A stretch of DNA of 64,000 bases from a virus, in IMG/VR virus record IMGVR_UViG_3300033571_014591, positions 1 through 64,000 of that record; one strand, given 5' to 3'. The position numbers and the translations under genes are program-made. The notes below the pieces were generated by a model that saw nothing but the letters and a program-made list of their open reading frames with translations, was not told the DNA's origin and did no database searches. The first letter of the stretch is position 1. The number at the start of each line of letters is the position of its first letter. Below, piece after piece: positions 30,249 to 38,947 of the stretch.

Positions 30249-31105
30249 GCTTAACTGCCCTTGAAAAGCTGAAAAACGCCAACCTCGGTGTCCAAATGAA
30301 GGTCATCGAGGCCTCTTCCTACGATTGGGAGGCCTGGAACGGGCGATTACTCTGTTTTGAGCCCCCTGAACCCGGAGAAATCTACGCCCTCGGTGTAGAC
30401 CCCGCAGAAGGCGTCAGAATGGATCGTTCTGTCTGCCAAGTCATCAAAATGGGCAACCTCAAGCACCCAGACGTCCAAGTTGCCGAGTTTGCCTGCGATT
30501 ACCTCGATCCGGTTGACTTTGGGGCAGTTGTTGATGCCATTGGACGCTTCTACTGCGACCCAGACGGTACAGAGGCCTTCCTGACACTCGAAATCAACGC
30601 CCCCTGCGGCGATACCATGATGAGCGACCTTAGGTTCCGCCTCGACTACGGAAACCTTTACATTCGTCGTAGTTATGATAGAGTTAACTCTACCTATACC
30701 AACACATACGGCTGGAGCACCAATAAAGCCTCAAGGCCCAAATTAATCGCCAGAGGCCTTCATGCTTTAACCTACGGGGACTTAATTATCAACTCCCCCT
30801 ATCTGCTCGATGAAATGTCGGACTTCCGCCGTGACCGCTTTGACGAAAAGCCCGAAGCACGTGTTGGTCGCCATGATGACCGTCTTATGGCTCTACTCAT
30901 CGCCTACTACGGGGCGCACGACGACGAATGGATCTCAGGCGAAGACATCGGAGAACAACGCCGAGCCGCAGAGAAGGCCGGTCAGGTTATTGAAGTGAAA
31001 GCAGCTGTAGCTGAGCCGGGGCGCAAGGTCAGCTATCAGAATCGACCCATTACAGCTCGTCAGGCCAACCAGGAATGGGAAGATAACTTTTTCGGCGCAG
31101 ATTAA
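30245..31105 (+). CDS. Terminase large subunit, RNase H-like nuclease part
   Basis: 286 residues with the terminase nuclease triad: D52 in YALGVDPAEG, E116 in LTLEINAP, and D211/D212 in GRHDDRLMALL. The frame begins inside the ATPase stop (ATGA), so translation is coupled. Splitting of the usual single TerL chain may be ancestral in this phage group or due to a frameshift. No remnant of fused coding is visible at the junction. Confidence 0.88.
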   Translation: MSLTALEKLKNANLGVQMKVIEASSYDWEAWNGRLLCFEPPEPGEIYALGVDPAEGVRMDRSVCQVIKMGNLKHPDVQVAEFACDYLDPVDFGAVVDAIGRFYCDPDGTEAFLTLEINAPCGDTMMSDLRFRLDYGNLYIRRSYDRVNSTYTNTYGWSTNKASRPKLIARGLHALTYGDLIINSPYLLDEMSDFRRDRFDEKPEARVGRHDDRLMALLIAYYGAHDDEWISGEDIGEQRRAAEKAGQVIEVKAAVAEPGRKVSYQNRPITARQANQEWEDNFFGAD

Positions 31106-31121
31106 TTGATTGGAGAACCCT

Positions 31122-31502
31122 ATGAAGGTAAACATTACGATGCCAGATTCGCTCTTTGAAGAATACGTAGTTAAGTTCGGCCTCCCCGCCGCCTATGCCC
31201 GTATGCGCGATGCCATTGAAGCCTACAAGGGGGTCAACAAGGACGACCGCACAGTGCTTCTAAGCGGCGACAACCGGCGTGCTCTTGAGAAGGTCTTCCA
31301 GACCACCATTGATAGCCCCGAGAAGCTCATCAAGCTGACTCAGAATATGAACACGGTTAAGCTCGGTAACATCGATATGGAGTTCTCCTCTGACCAGCTT
31401 GAACGACTCGCCGCCCAGGCAGGCTTCCACGGGCGCACTCTTGAGACCTACATGAGAGAAACCGTCGAAGAGCTAAAGCAGACCATGCTGGAGCGGGTCT
31501 AA
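31122..31502 (+). CDS. Unknown protein (126 aa)
   Basis: ATG 31122 follows GGAG at seven bases. A helical protein with a conserved-looking centre (LSGDNRRALEKVFQTTIDSPEKL). A ribbon-helix-helix-like tail is not evident. Position between terminase and portal suggests a packaging or virion accessory role. Confidence 0.6.
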   Translation: MKVNITMPDSLFEEYVVKFGLPAAYARMRDAIEAYKGVNKDDRTVLLSGDNRRALEKVFQTTIDSPEKLIKLTQNMNTVKLGNIDMEFSSDQLERLAAQAGFHGRTLETYMRETVEELKQTMLERV

Positions 31503-31567
31503 TCACGCTGGTGCCCAAAAAGCCCTGCCCCTGCGCCCAAATGAAACAAGAGTGGAAGGACAAGAAG

Positions 31568-31759
31568 ATGGCCTCTACAGAGAATCCTGAAACCCCTGCA
31601 GTTAGTTTCTACACAATCAGCTGCTTCTGTGGCCTTCGCCGGGTGCTTCCGGACGGCCTCCAGGTTGGCGATGAGTTCACGCTTATCCCCTGCCCTCGCT
31701 GCGGTAACGCCCTAAAGGGTCGGCGCGAGGCTGAGGGCATCCGTGAAATCCTTGATTGA
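31568..31759 (+). CDS. Small zinc-ribbon protein (63 aa)
   Basis: ATG 31568 has AAGGA seven bases upstream; the frame also opens from GTG 31511 without a Shine-Dalgarno, which would add a CPC-containing N-terminus. CFC and CPRC form a four-Cys zinc site. Function is unknown. Confidence 0.6.
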   Translation: MASTENPETPAVSFYTISCFCGLRRVLPDGLQVGDEFTLIPCPRCGNALKGRREAEGIREILD

Positions 31760-31796
31760 TTCCCACCTGTTAACCCGCTTAATTTAAGAGTAGCTT

Positions 31797-32129
31797 ATGG
31801 CGACCTTTTGGAATCTTAACTGCCCGACCTGTGAAGACATTCACGAAAATGTCCAGTGCTCCATGTACGATATCCCGCGCTGCCCCACCTGTGGCGGTGA
31901 GCAGTTCCTCGCTCCCTCTGCTTCAGTTCGCAAGTCAGGCATCTTCCCCTTCATCGTGCCTCACGTGAACGGCAAGCCCATGGAGATCCGTGATATCACC
32001 CATCTCCGCCAAGTCGAGCGCGACTACGGTGTGGCCTTCTCTGCCTTCTCCAAGGCTAACATCAACGACACCGACCCCATGAAGGAAGTCCCACGCTACC
32101 GGGGTGAAGAATTCGAGCGCCGTCGATGA
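31797..32129 (+). CDS. Zinc-ribbon protein (110 aa)
   Basis: CPTCEDIHENVQC and CPTC give two ligand pairs near the N-terminus, similar to FmdB-like small ribbons in phage head operons. A basic C-terminus ends EEFERRR. The stop overlaps the next ATG (ATGA). Confidence 0.65.
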   Translation: MATFWNLNCPTCEDIHENVQCSMYDIPRCPTCGGEQFLAPSASVRKSGIFPFIVPHVNGKPMEIRDITHLRQVERDYGVAFSAFSKANINDTDPMKEVPRYRGEEFERRR

Positions 32130-32275
32130 CTGAATACCTCGTCAAGTGCAGTTGGCTCTCTACGTCATTCACCCTGAAGGTCTGGGCTACTGATGAAGCC
32201 CATGCCATCAAGCGTGCTTCACGTAATCCCCAAGCCCGTACAGCGCTCTCCTACAAAGTGATTGGATCCCGCTAA
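32126..32275 (+). CDS. Small protein (49 aa), unknown
   Basis: ATG 32126 overlaps the previous stop by 4 bp, and the TAA lies two bases before the portal ATG. A strand-helix-strand pattern (FTLKVWATDEAHAIKRA) suggests a ferredoxin-like mini fold. No family is recognised. Confidence 0.6.
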   Translation: MTEYLVKCSWLSTSFTLKVWATDEAHAIKRASRNPQARTALSYKVIGSR

Positions 32276-32277
32276 TT

Positions 32278-34389
32278 ATGCCTGATGTTTCATCGACCCT
32301 CGGCAATTTCAGCCCTCTTGAACCGGGCGGCAGTGGTGCCCCAGACGAGAACTACGAAAGTGGTGTCCTCAGCTGGCTCTATGAAGCCATCCAGGAGGGC
32401 GAAGGTATCATCAAGGACGAGCCTGCCTACGAGGAAATCGACCGCCACATCAACTACATCATGGGCGACCAGATCGACTGGAGACGCCCCTCTGAGCTCT
32501 CGTCAGTTAACGACAACCGGCTAAAGTCGATCTTGAACCAAACCGTAGCCGCCCTCACCGACATCCACCCCCTCTTCGGGTTCAAGACCTATAATGCCAA
32601 GTTCAAGGATCAAGAAGATGTACTGGTTAAACTTTCACAGGCTTGGTGGGTCAATACATTCGCTGACCTCAAACTTGCAGATGTCATCAAATTTGCTGCA
32701 GGTGTGGGCACTGGATATTGCGAGGTTAGCTGGGATGCCTCTGCCGCCAACGGGGCTGGGGACATTACTCTGCGCCCTCTTGACCCACGCGACGTGCTAC
32801 CTATTCGGCCTAACCTCGGCGGATCAGTACAGGACTGGGAAGGCGTCATTATCCGGACTGCGAAGTCCCCAGGAGAGCTAAAGACCCGCTTCCCCGACAA
32901 GGCCCACCGCATCGAAGCTGACAACCAGCCCTCAATTGTCGGGCGCACATGGAGCCGCGCTCGCAAGCTGATGTCGCACATTGTGTCCCCTTCAGCGGTA
33001 GACAATCTCAATGCCTCAAACGGGCGCAATCTGCCCCGTAAGATGCCAACCCTCGATCTCTACACAGTTTACCTGAAGGACCGCCGCCTTAGCACAGATG
33101 CTCAGCCTCGCATCATGGGCGACCCCCGCACCACATGGAGCTACACAGTCTACCCCACAGGCTGGACTCAGGTACCTGACGGCACCGACTCCATGGGTAA
33201 CCCCAAGTACCGCAAGGCCAACATCGAGGATTCCAAGCTCTACCCGCGTGGTCGCCTGATCATCGCCACCAAGAAGTGCATCCTCTACGACGGCCCTAAC
33301 CCCTACTGGCACGGCATGTTCCCTGTCGCCAAGCTGTGCCTCGACCCGTGGCCGTGGAGCCTCCTCGGTCTAGGGCTGGTCCACGACATCATTCCGCTCC
33401 AGGACGCCCTCAACGAGACCCTGAACGGCATCCTCGACCACGTCAGGAAGCTTCTGCGCCCTGCAGTCGTAGCCGACAAGAAGTCCGTAGCCTCCTCTGT
33501 GTGGGAGCGTATTGACACCCGCGTCCCCGGCATCAAGCTCAAGACCAATGCCTCAGCAGGCAAGGGCATCGAGTTTGTTTCACCTGAAGCCCTACCGCAG
33601 TACACCTTCGACATGCTCCAGTTCATCACTGGAGAAATGGACTACCAAGCCGGAACCGCTAACTTGGCTGCCCTCAGTCAGCTCAACCAAGTCCCCGGCG
33701 AGAACACCATTGAAAAGATGCAGGAAGCCCTCTCGCCAGTGCTGCGCCTCAAGGGCCGTCTCCTGGAGTTCTTCCTCCGGGAAATCGGAGAAATGGTCAA
33801 GGCCAACTTCTTCCAGTTCTACAACATGCCCCGCCGAGTGTCCATGCTTGGCGACCAGGGCATTGTGTTTAACGACTTTGACTTCGACCCAGGTTCTCTG
33901 ATCCCCTCCTACGGCAAGGACGACCCAGAATACATGTGGGAACTCGACAAGGCTCGCCCACGTGCAGACCGTGCCCAGTGGTATCACAAGAACTTTACCT
34001 TCACCATTACGCCTAACAGCCTGCTGGCTATCAGCCAGATGACCCGCAAGCTCATGTACATGCAGCTACGCACCATGAGTCCACCCCTCGTAGACAAGTG
34101 GACCCTGTGGGAAGTTCTTGAAGTCCCGAACGGCGGCACCCCGCCCAACGGTGAAAACACCATCGATCAGCGCTTGATGGCTGAACAGATGGAAATGATG
34201 CAGGCTCAGATGGCTATGCAGCAGTCTGCCATGATGGGCGGTATGGGTATGGATCCCTCCATGGGCGGTGGTGCTCAGGAGGGTCGTCCACCAACCTACC
34301 AAGAATCGCCCTCAATGCAGCAGAAGTCAGATGAGAACGGTGTGCCTCGCCAGACCATCTCAGCATCGGGCAGCGGAGGCCCCAGCTAG
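32278..34389 (+). CDS. Portal protein
   Basis: 703 residues. The order after terminase, the length and internal patterns such as HGMFPVAKLCLDPWPWSLLGLG and DALNETLNGILDHVRK match portal proteins of podovirus-like phages, where a long helix and Tyr/Trp-rich stem line the channel. A Met/Gln-rich C-terminus (QMEMMQAQMAMQQSAMMGG) is disordered and may face the tail. It forms the dodecameric DNA gate of the head. Confidence 0.88.
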   Translation: MPDVSSTLGNFSPLEPGGSGAPDENYESGVLSWLYEAIQEGEGIIKDEPAYEEIDRHINYIMGDQIDWRRPSELSSVNDNRLKSILNQTVAALTDIHPLFGFKTYNAKFKDQEDVLVKLSQAWWVNTFADLKLADVIKFAAGVGTGYCEVSWDASAANGAGDITLRPLDPRDVLPIRPNLGGSVQDWEGVIIRTAKSPGELKTRFPDKAHRIEADNQPSIVGRTWSRARKLMSHIVSPSAVDNLNASNGRNLPRKMPTLDLYTVYLKDRRLSTDAQPRIMGDPRTTWSYTVYPTGWTQVPDGTDSMGNPKYRKANIEDSKLYPRGRLIIATKKCILYDGPNPYWHGMFPVAKLCLDPWPWSLLGLGLVHDIIPLQDALNETLNGILDHVRKLLRPAVVADKKSVASSVWERIDTRVPGIKLKTNASAGKGIEFVSPEALPQYTFDMLQFITGEMDYQAGTANLAALSQLNQVPGENTIEKMQEALSPVLRLKGRLLEFFLREIGEMVKANFFQFYNMPRRVSMLGDQGIVFNDFDFDPGSLIPSYGKDDPEYMWELDKARPRADRAQWYHKNFTFTITPNSLLAISQMTRKLMYMQLRTMSPPLVDKWTLWEVLEVPNGGTPPNGENTIDQRLMAEQMEMMQAQMAMQQSAMMGGMGMDPSMGGGAQEGRPPTYQESPSMQQKSDENGVPRQTISASGSGGPS

Positions 34390-34395
34390 CAGCTA

Positions 34396-35418
34396 ATGCC
34401 ACCAAAACCTACTAACGCCTTTGGCCAACAGCTTCCTCTCAGCGAAGACCAAGATTACCTCGGGAAGGCCATTCAGGGCTTTCTCGGGGCAATCGGTTTA
34501 GGTGACGACGGAGGTAGCACTACAACTCCCTCACCACTTCAGCGATCCAATCGCGGAGGTCAACTAGTAGGATCAGTTCCCGGAGAAGTTCTTAAGGGAT
34601 TAGGCGCCACTAAAGCAATTCCTGGGTTGGCTGTCACTGCGGTTCCTCCTGAATATTTAGCTAAGCTGCGCTATAGAGGAACTCAATTGATGCAAAAGCT
34701 TTTGGCATCGGGGGCTCTTGAAGAGCGGTCGATTGGGATGAATATTAAGAAGAAGCCGGGACTGGTTCAGCGTATTACAGGAGCTACACCTGAATTAGCA
34801 ACTGTAGATGCCCATCCTGAGCTACTAGATGCTTTAAACTATGCACGTCAGCGATATCCTCGACTGTTTGCCCATAATATGGACATTACAGACATTGACG
34901 CATTTACTAAATTAACCGGGGCTGGAACAACAATCGGTTCCAGTGGTAAAGCAACAATACCTAATGTTGTAAATGATAATTCCCGTCTGCGAGAACCTAA
35001 AATCCCCGGGATTGGTGCAACTCCGTTCAGTAACATCCCCCCAACAGATATTCCTGTATTGCCACACAAGAAGGAAAATTTATCAAATCTATCGTTTAAT
35101 CCACCTGCAATGCGTAATCAAGCAAGCGGCCCGTATCAAGACCTACGCCCCGGACAATATCAGTATCCTCAAGGTAGGCCTGCTGCAGACGTGGTTGGCC
35201 ATGAAATGCTTCACTCGGCAGATCGTCTAACGTGGGGTAACGATTACTTAAATGATCTATATGAATACTCTAATAAGACATTTGGGTATAACAACAATGC
35301 ACAGGAGATCCGTGCTCGCCTACAGGGAGGGGAATTTAATCGCCAATACCAAGAATGGGTTAAAGCAGGGCGACCTCAGACTAAATATAAATTAAGTAAA
35401 TCTAACCCCAAGAGATAA
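34396..35418 (+). CDS. Zincin metallopeptidase in the head operon
   Basis: 340 residues with HExxH at 269-273 (VVGHEMLHSADRLT) and a downstream Asn/Glu pair (NNNAQEIRARLQGG) that may give the third zinc ligand. The N-terminal 260 residues show no recognised domain. Codon use is clearly more AT-rich than the portal and capsid genes, suggesting recent acquisition. It could process a virion protein, act as a prohead protease substitute or attack the host surface. None is proven. Confidence 0.65.
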   Translation: MPPKPTNAFGQQLPLSEDQDYLGKAIQGFLGAIGLGDDGGSTTTPSPLQRSNRGGQLVGSVPGEVLKGLGATKAIPGLAVTAVPPEYLAKLRYRGTQLMQKLLASGALEERSIGMNIKKKPGLVQRITGATPELATVDAHPELLDALNYARQRYPRLFAHNMDITDIDAFTKLTGAGTTIGSSGKATIPNVVNDNSRLREPKIPGIGATPFSNIPPTDIPVLPHKKENLSNLSFNPPAMRNQASGPYQDLRPGQYQYPQGRPAADVVGHEMLHSADRLTWGNDYLNDLYEYSNKTFGYNNNAQEIRARLQGGEFNRQYQEWVKAGRPQTKYKLSKSNPKR

Positions 35419-35456
35419 TTGACGTAATCCTCAAACTTAAAGGACACTGGTGCTAG

Positions 35457-35558
35457 ATGCAAACGGTAAACTCAATTCTCAACGACTTAGATGAGCATTG
35501 GTATAAGCCACAAGATTACGTAGCAAATAGAGAGCGAAAGACAACCCTACCCGACTAA
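35457..35558 (+). CDS. Small protein (33 aa), unknown
   Basis: ATG 35457 to TAA, overlapping the next ATG (TAATG). Polar, single helix likely (NSILNDLDEHWYKPQDYV). The Shine-Dalgarno is distant (AAGGA 13 bases upstream), so support is modest. Confidence 0.4.
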   Translation: MQTVNSILNDLDEHWYKPQDYVANRERKTTLPD

Positions 35559-35716
35559 TGAAAGCAGCTGAGTATTTAAATATGGCATCAATCAAGTCAG
35601 GCCAGAAATCAAACGACAACTTCACTACGTTGCCCACAAAGCCAACCGGCGATAAAACCCAGGGCAGCATGAAGATTGACCTTCCGACCTCATCGAAGTA
35701 CGGAAAAGGTAACTAA
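35558..35716 (+). CDS. Small protein (52 aa), unknown
   Basis: Overlaps the previous stop as TAATG. Lys/Ser/Thr-rich and probably disordered (FTTLPTKPTGDKTQGSMKID). An internal start (MASIKSGQK) is possible. It belongs to a series of tiny virion-region genes. Confidence 0.45.
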   Translation: MKAAEYLNMASIKSGQKSNDNFTTLPTKPTGDKTQGSMKIDLPTSSKYGKGN

Positions 35717-35721
35717 CTCCC

Positions 35722-35871
35722 GTGCCCAAGCAATACGAGAAGATCCGCGACACCTATATTGCTAAGGGCAAGTCCGAGAAGGACGCCAAAACCATCGCAG
35801 CAAAGACCTTCATTGCTCGCGGTAAGGGCGGCAACCGCTCAAAACGTGCAAAAGCACTTCACAAGGATTAA
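35722..35871 (+). CDS. Small basic protein (49 aa)
   Basis: GTG 35722 opens a very basic helical protein (KIRDTYIAKGKSEKDAKTIA then RGKGGNRSKRAKALHKD). This composition is common in small phage head-region proteins that bind DNA. Function is unknown. Confidence 0.55.
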   Translation: MPKQYEKIRDTYIAKGKSEKDAKTIAAKTFIARGKGGNRSKRAKALHKD

Positions 35872-35875
35872 TACT

Positions 35876-35947
35876 ATGGCAACTGAACCGATCACAAGCA
35901 CCCCCTTCAAGGACGCAATCCAGAGCTGCATCGGGAAGAAGAAGTAA
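35876..35947 (+). CDS. Micro-protein with PFKDAI motif (23 aa)
   Basis: ATG 35876 and a TAA overlapping the next ATG. The peptide contains TPFKDAI, which recurs as SPFKDAI in the protein at 41141. This repeated motif suggests both bind the same structural partner. Confidence 0.5.
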   Translation: MATEPITSTPFKDAIQSCIGKKK

Positions 35948-36307
35948 ATGCCCGTATTAGGCGTTCCTCCTCTCCCGTCCAGCATGCAGGGTGCAGCGGC
36001 TCCTGGTGGCGGTGGTCAGCCCTCAATGATGCAGTTAGCTGGCATGGGCGGCGGCACTCCGGGTATGCAGCCCGGTCAGTCATCCGGCATGAGCCAGATC
36101 TCCGAATCCGCTGTCCGTATGGGCAGTGAAATCGACCAAGCCCTCAAGATGCTAGCGCAGGCAATCCCTCAGCTAGCTCCGTGGGTGGAAAAGACCGTGT
36201 TTGAGCTGCGGTTCCAGATTGGTACAGCTCTACAGGGCGGCGGGGTTCCAACTAACCCAACCCCAGTGGATAACGAGTCGATGCCAGACGGATCTGGGCG
36301 ACTGTAA
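35948..36307 (+). CDS. Gly/Met/Gln-rich protein (119 aa)
   Basis: The N-terminal half is Gly/Met/Gln/Pro-rich and disordered (MQLAGMGGGTPGMQPG). The second half is helical (IDQALKMLAQAIPQLAPWVEKT). It lies immediately before the scaffold gene and is probably a virion-assembly accessory. No family is recognised. Confidence 0.6.
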   Translation: MPVLGVPPLPSSMQGAAAPGGGGQPSMMQLAGMGGGTPGMQPGQSSGMSQISESAVRMGSEIDQALKMLAQAIPQLAPWVEKTVFELRFQIGTALQGGGVPTNPTPVDNESMPDGSGRL

Positions 36308-36316
36308 ATTTAACAC

Positions 36317-36421
36317 GTGTACGACCGCATCGCTCCAGTGGCGGCAAACTACAGGAGTTTCAAGAGGAGACACAAGGCTAGCGTTAGGCAATCCAGCTTA
36401 ACAGGTCAACTGTCAAATTAG
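36317..36421 (+). CDS. Possible micro-protein (34 aa)
   Basis: GTG 36317 to TAG in the 132-bp gap before the scaffold gene. The product is basic (KRRHKASVRQ). No Shine-Dalgarno is seen, so it may be chance. Confidence 0.25.
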   Translation: MYDRIAPVAANYRSFKRRHKASVRQSSLTGQLSN

Positions 36422-36439
36422 CTGAAAGAGACAACAACT

Positions 36440-37201
36440 ATGGCCAAGAAGAACGATGCCGCGTATGAATCATTTCTAGCCGACCTGAAGGCACTTAACC
36501 CTCAGATCGAGGAAATCCTGAAAGACGATAAGGTATCGACCAAGATTCGTGAAGGCGTCCTAGCCCGAGCCGACTACAGCTCGCACATGGACACACTCCG
36601 TGCAGAGCGCGAGGCATTCGCGTCAGAGGTTCAGGAAGCACGCCAGAAGATCTCGGGATGGCAGAACTGGTACGGTCAGGCAACAGAAGAGGTCGCAAAC
36701 GTACAGAGCCGACTGCAGCAGTATGAAAGCTTATACGGACCAATTGAATCCGCAGACAAGAGGGAAGCAGCAAAAGTTATGGGTATCTCAAAGGAAGAAA
36801 TGGATCGCGCACTAGAAGATCGCATGAACCAGCGAGACATTGCTGCCCTGAAGTTTGCGGACGACCTGACCGACATCAAGATGGATTATCGTGACCGATT
36901 CAAGGACAAACTAGACACGACAGCAGTTTTCAAGCTTGCCGGTGAACGCGGCGTAGACCTGAACACTGCCTATAACTTGCACATTGCAGACCGACTCGAA
37001 GAAGTTCGTAACAAGGACGTCGAGGAACGCATCAAGCAGGCACGTGAGGAGGCCGTATCCGAATACGCTTCTAAGCACAATCTGCCCGTGGTTCCATCCA
37101 GTAACGACATCGTTCACGTGCTGGACGCCAAAGATGTCCCTGCTACACAGAGGGATCGGGTTGCAGCCGCAGTTGCCGCAATGAATGCGGGACGACGGTA
37201 A
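36440..37201 (+). CDS. Scaffolding protein
   Basis: 253 residues, highly helical and charged, with a central coiled coil (about 55-130) and a Lys/Arg-poor end. Position directly upstream of the capsid gene, length and composition all fit phage scaffolds, which guide prohead assembly and then leave. It contains an EEMDRALEDRMNQRD segment typical of such coiled coils. No protease motif is visible. Confidence 0.8.
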   Translation: MAKKNDAAYESFLADLKALNPQIEEILKDDKVSTKIREGVLARADYSSHMDTLRAEREAFASEVQEARQKISGWQNWYGQATEEVANVQSRLQQYESLYGPIESADKREAAKVMGISKEEMDRALEDRMNQRDIAALKFADDLTDIKMDYRDRFKDKLDTTAVFKLAGERGVDLNTAYNLHIADRLEEVRNKDVEERIKQAREEAVSEYASKHNLPVVPSSNDIVHVLDAKDVPATQRDRVAAAVAAMNAGRR

Positions 37202-37226
37202 TAACCCCCAAAGGAGCTAATCAACT

Positions 37227-38273
37227 ATGGCAGGACTCACAGGGTTCTTAGACGAACTCAATACATCTACACAGCGTTTCATCGTTCCGGGCATCATTGA
37301 CAACGTCTTCAAGAATGACCCGCTACTCGCCTACATGAAGAAGAACAACCTGGAGAAGTTCCCAGGCGGTACTCAGATTCAGGAGAACCTCGTCTATGCA
37401 GCCCTGCCAAACGGCGGTGCCTACGCGGACGGCGATACCTCGACCATCGACATCGTCCAGACAGAAACCGGCGCGACCTTCCTGCCAAAGAACTACTGGG
37501 TTCCAGTAGGTATCAGCAAGAACCAGGCGCAGGTCTTCAACAAGGGCCCAGAAGCGGTCTTCCGTCTCGTAGATTCCCGCCTCCAGAACGCTGCCCTCAC
37601 CATGTCGGCCATTCTTGCCATCGCCCTCTACAACGAGGGTCAGAGCGCAGGCCGCGCACTGCAGCTAAACGGTCTTGCTGAAATGCTGAACGACGGCACC
37701 AACAACAGCTGGAACGGCTCGACCTACACCACCTACGGTACCCTAACTCGTAACGGCACGATTGGCGCTGCCCTCAACAGCCCAATGACTGGCCCGACCT
37801 CAAACGTCAACGGCCCCATCACCTACAAGATCCTCGAGGAAGCCTATAACTCCGTCGTTATCGGTGACGAGTATCCCAACCTGATGGTTACAACCAACCT
37901 TGGCATGAGCTACATCAAGGAGAAGTTCCAGCCCCAGTGGCGTGTTGAGACCCAGGATCCCAAGATTGGCTTCAACGGCGTGAAGTTCAACCAGGCGATG
38001 GTCATCCAGTCGCAGTATGCTCCCGGTACTGTTGCTCCCTCCGACGCGACCAAGCTCGGTTGGACCACAGTAACTGCGGGTGAGTCACTGTTCTATCTCA
38101 ACACCAAATACTTCCGCATGTATGTCACTGATGACCCAGAGTTCGGCTTTGGCTTCACTGGCTTCAAGCCTGCCCAGGACACACTCGTTGTGGCTGGTCA
38201 GTATCTCTTCACCGGCAACGTAACCTGCCAGTCGCCACGACTGAACAAGCAGCTCTTTGCTATCACTGGCTAA
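37227..38273 (+). CDS. Major capsid protein
   Basis: 348 residues, directly after the scaffold, with AAAGGAGC upstream. The N-terminus (FIVPGIIDNVFKNDPLLAYM) and the GGTQIQENLVYA segment match HK97-fold coat proteins of T7/P22-like and related phages in which no prohead protease is needed. It is strongly codon-biased, as expected for the most abundant late protein. A hairpin with a T-tract follows. Confidence 0.88.
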   Translation: MAGLTGFLDELNTSTQRFIVPGIIDNVFKNDPLLAYMKKNNLEKFPGGTQIQENLVYAALPNGGAYADGDTSTIDIVQTETGATFLPKNYWVPVGISKNQAQVFNKGPEAVFRLVDSRLQNAALTMSAILAIALYNEGQSAGRALQLNGLAEMLNDGTNNSWNGSTYTTYGTLTRNGTIGAALNSPMTGPTSNVNGPITYKILEEAYNSVVIGDEYPNLMVTTNLGMSYIKEKFQPQWRVETQDPKIGFNGVKFNQAMVIQSQYAPGTVAPSDATKLGWTTVTAGESLFYLNTKYFRMYVTDDPEFGFGFTGFKPAQDTLVVAGQYLFTGNVTCQSPRLNKQLFAITG

Positions 38274-38291
38274 TTAATTATTGGCAAATCG

Positions 38292-38328
38292 GTAGGGGCT
38301 TGGGATTCACCTGAGCCCCCGCCTTTTC
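38292..38328 (+). terminator. Hairpin after capsid gene
   Basis: GGGGCT, a 13-nt loop and AGCCCC form a 6-bp stem followed by CCGCCTTTTC. Probably partial termination, setting capsid transcript levels above downstream genes. Confidence 0.6.
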
Positions 38329-38349
38329 ACCTTTAAAGGAGAATCACAT

Positions 38350-38886
38350 ATGGCAGGCGTTTCAGGTCGTTTCTTCCCGATGGTTGGAGTATCACTTGGT
38401 GAGTTCCAGTCCTTCGACACATTCAATGCTTCTGCGCTCTCAAACGCAGGCATCCCCCCTTATGCGGGTCAGCTTGGCCAGGTCTTTGAAAAGAACGGCA
38501 AAGTCTACCGCATGGTGCAGTTTGACAACGGCACAGGCAACGTCGCCGCAGCCGCTGGCGGTGTAGCGCACTGGAAGACCCGTGCGAGCTACATTGTCAC
38601 GTCAGACCAGACTGATGCCGAAGCCTCGCTCAACGGCGTAGCTGGCGGCTTCCTCATGGCGGTAACCGACCAGTATTACTGCTTCGTGCAGCTTGGCGGT
38701 GTTCAGGCCGTTACTGTGGACACCACAGCGACTGCCGGTACTGCGCTCATTGCGTCAACCACAGACCTTACCTTGGTAGCGACCACGACCAACACCAAGG
38801 GTAATCAGCTCATTTACGCAATCAGCTACGGCACCAATAGCACCACATCCGCCAACGCCTATTGGGTATTCGGTAACCTTCTGTAA
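38350..38886 (+). CDS. Capsid decoration-like protein (178 aa)
   Basis: A beta-rich, Ala/Thr/Gly-rich protein (VTVDTTATAGTALIASTTD) between capsid and a second similar gene, preceded by AAAGGAG. Composition and position resemble head decoration or fibre proteins. No specific family is recognised. Confidence 0.65.
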   Translation: MAGVSGRFFPMVGVSLGEFQSFDTFNASALSNAGIPPYAGQLGQVFEKNGKVYRMVQFDNGTGNVAAAAGGVAHWKTRASYIVTSDQTDAEASLNGVAGGFLMAVTDQYYCFVQLGGVQAVTVDTTATAGTALIASTTDLTLVATTTNTKGNQLIYAISYGTNSTTSANAYWVFGNLL

Positions 38887-38898
38887 TCCATCTTGGCA

Positions 38899-38928
38899 GG
38901 GGCAGGCGGGATAAACTCCGTCTGCTCC
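38899..38928 (+). terminator. Hairpin between decoration-like genes
   Basis: GGGGCAGGCGGG pairs with CTCCGTCTGCTCC through several G-U pairs. There is no T-tract, so it is more likely an RNA-stability or attenuation element than a full terminator. Confidence 0.4.
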
Positions 38929-38947
38929 CACCTTAAGGAGACTTCAC

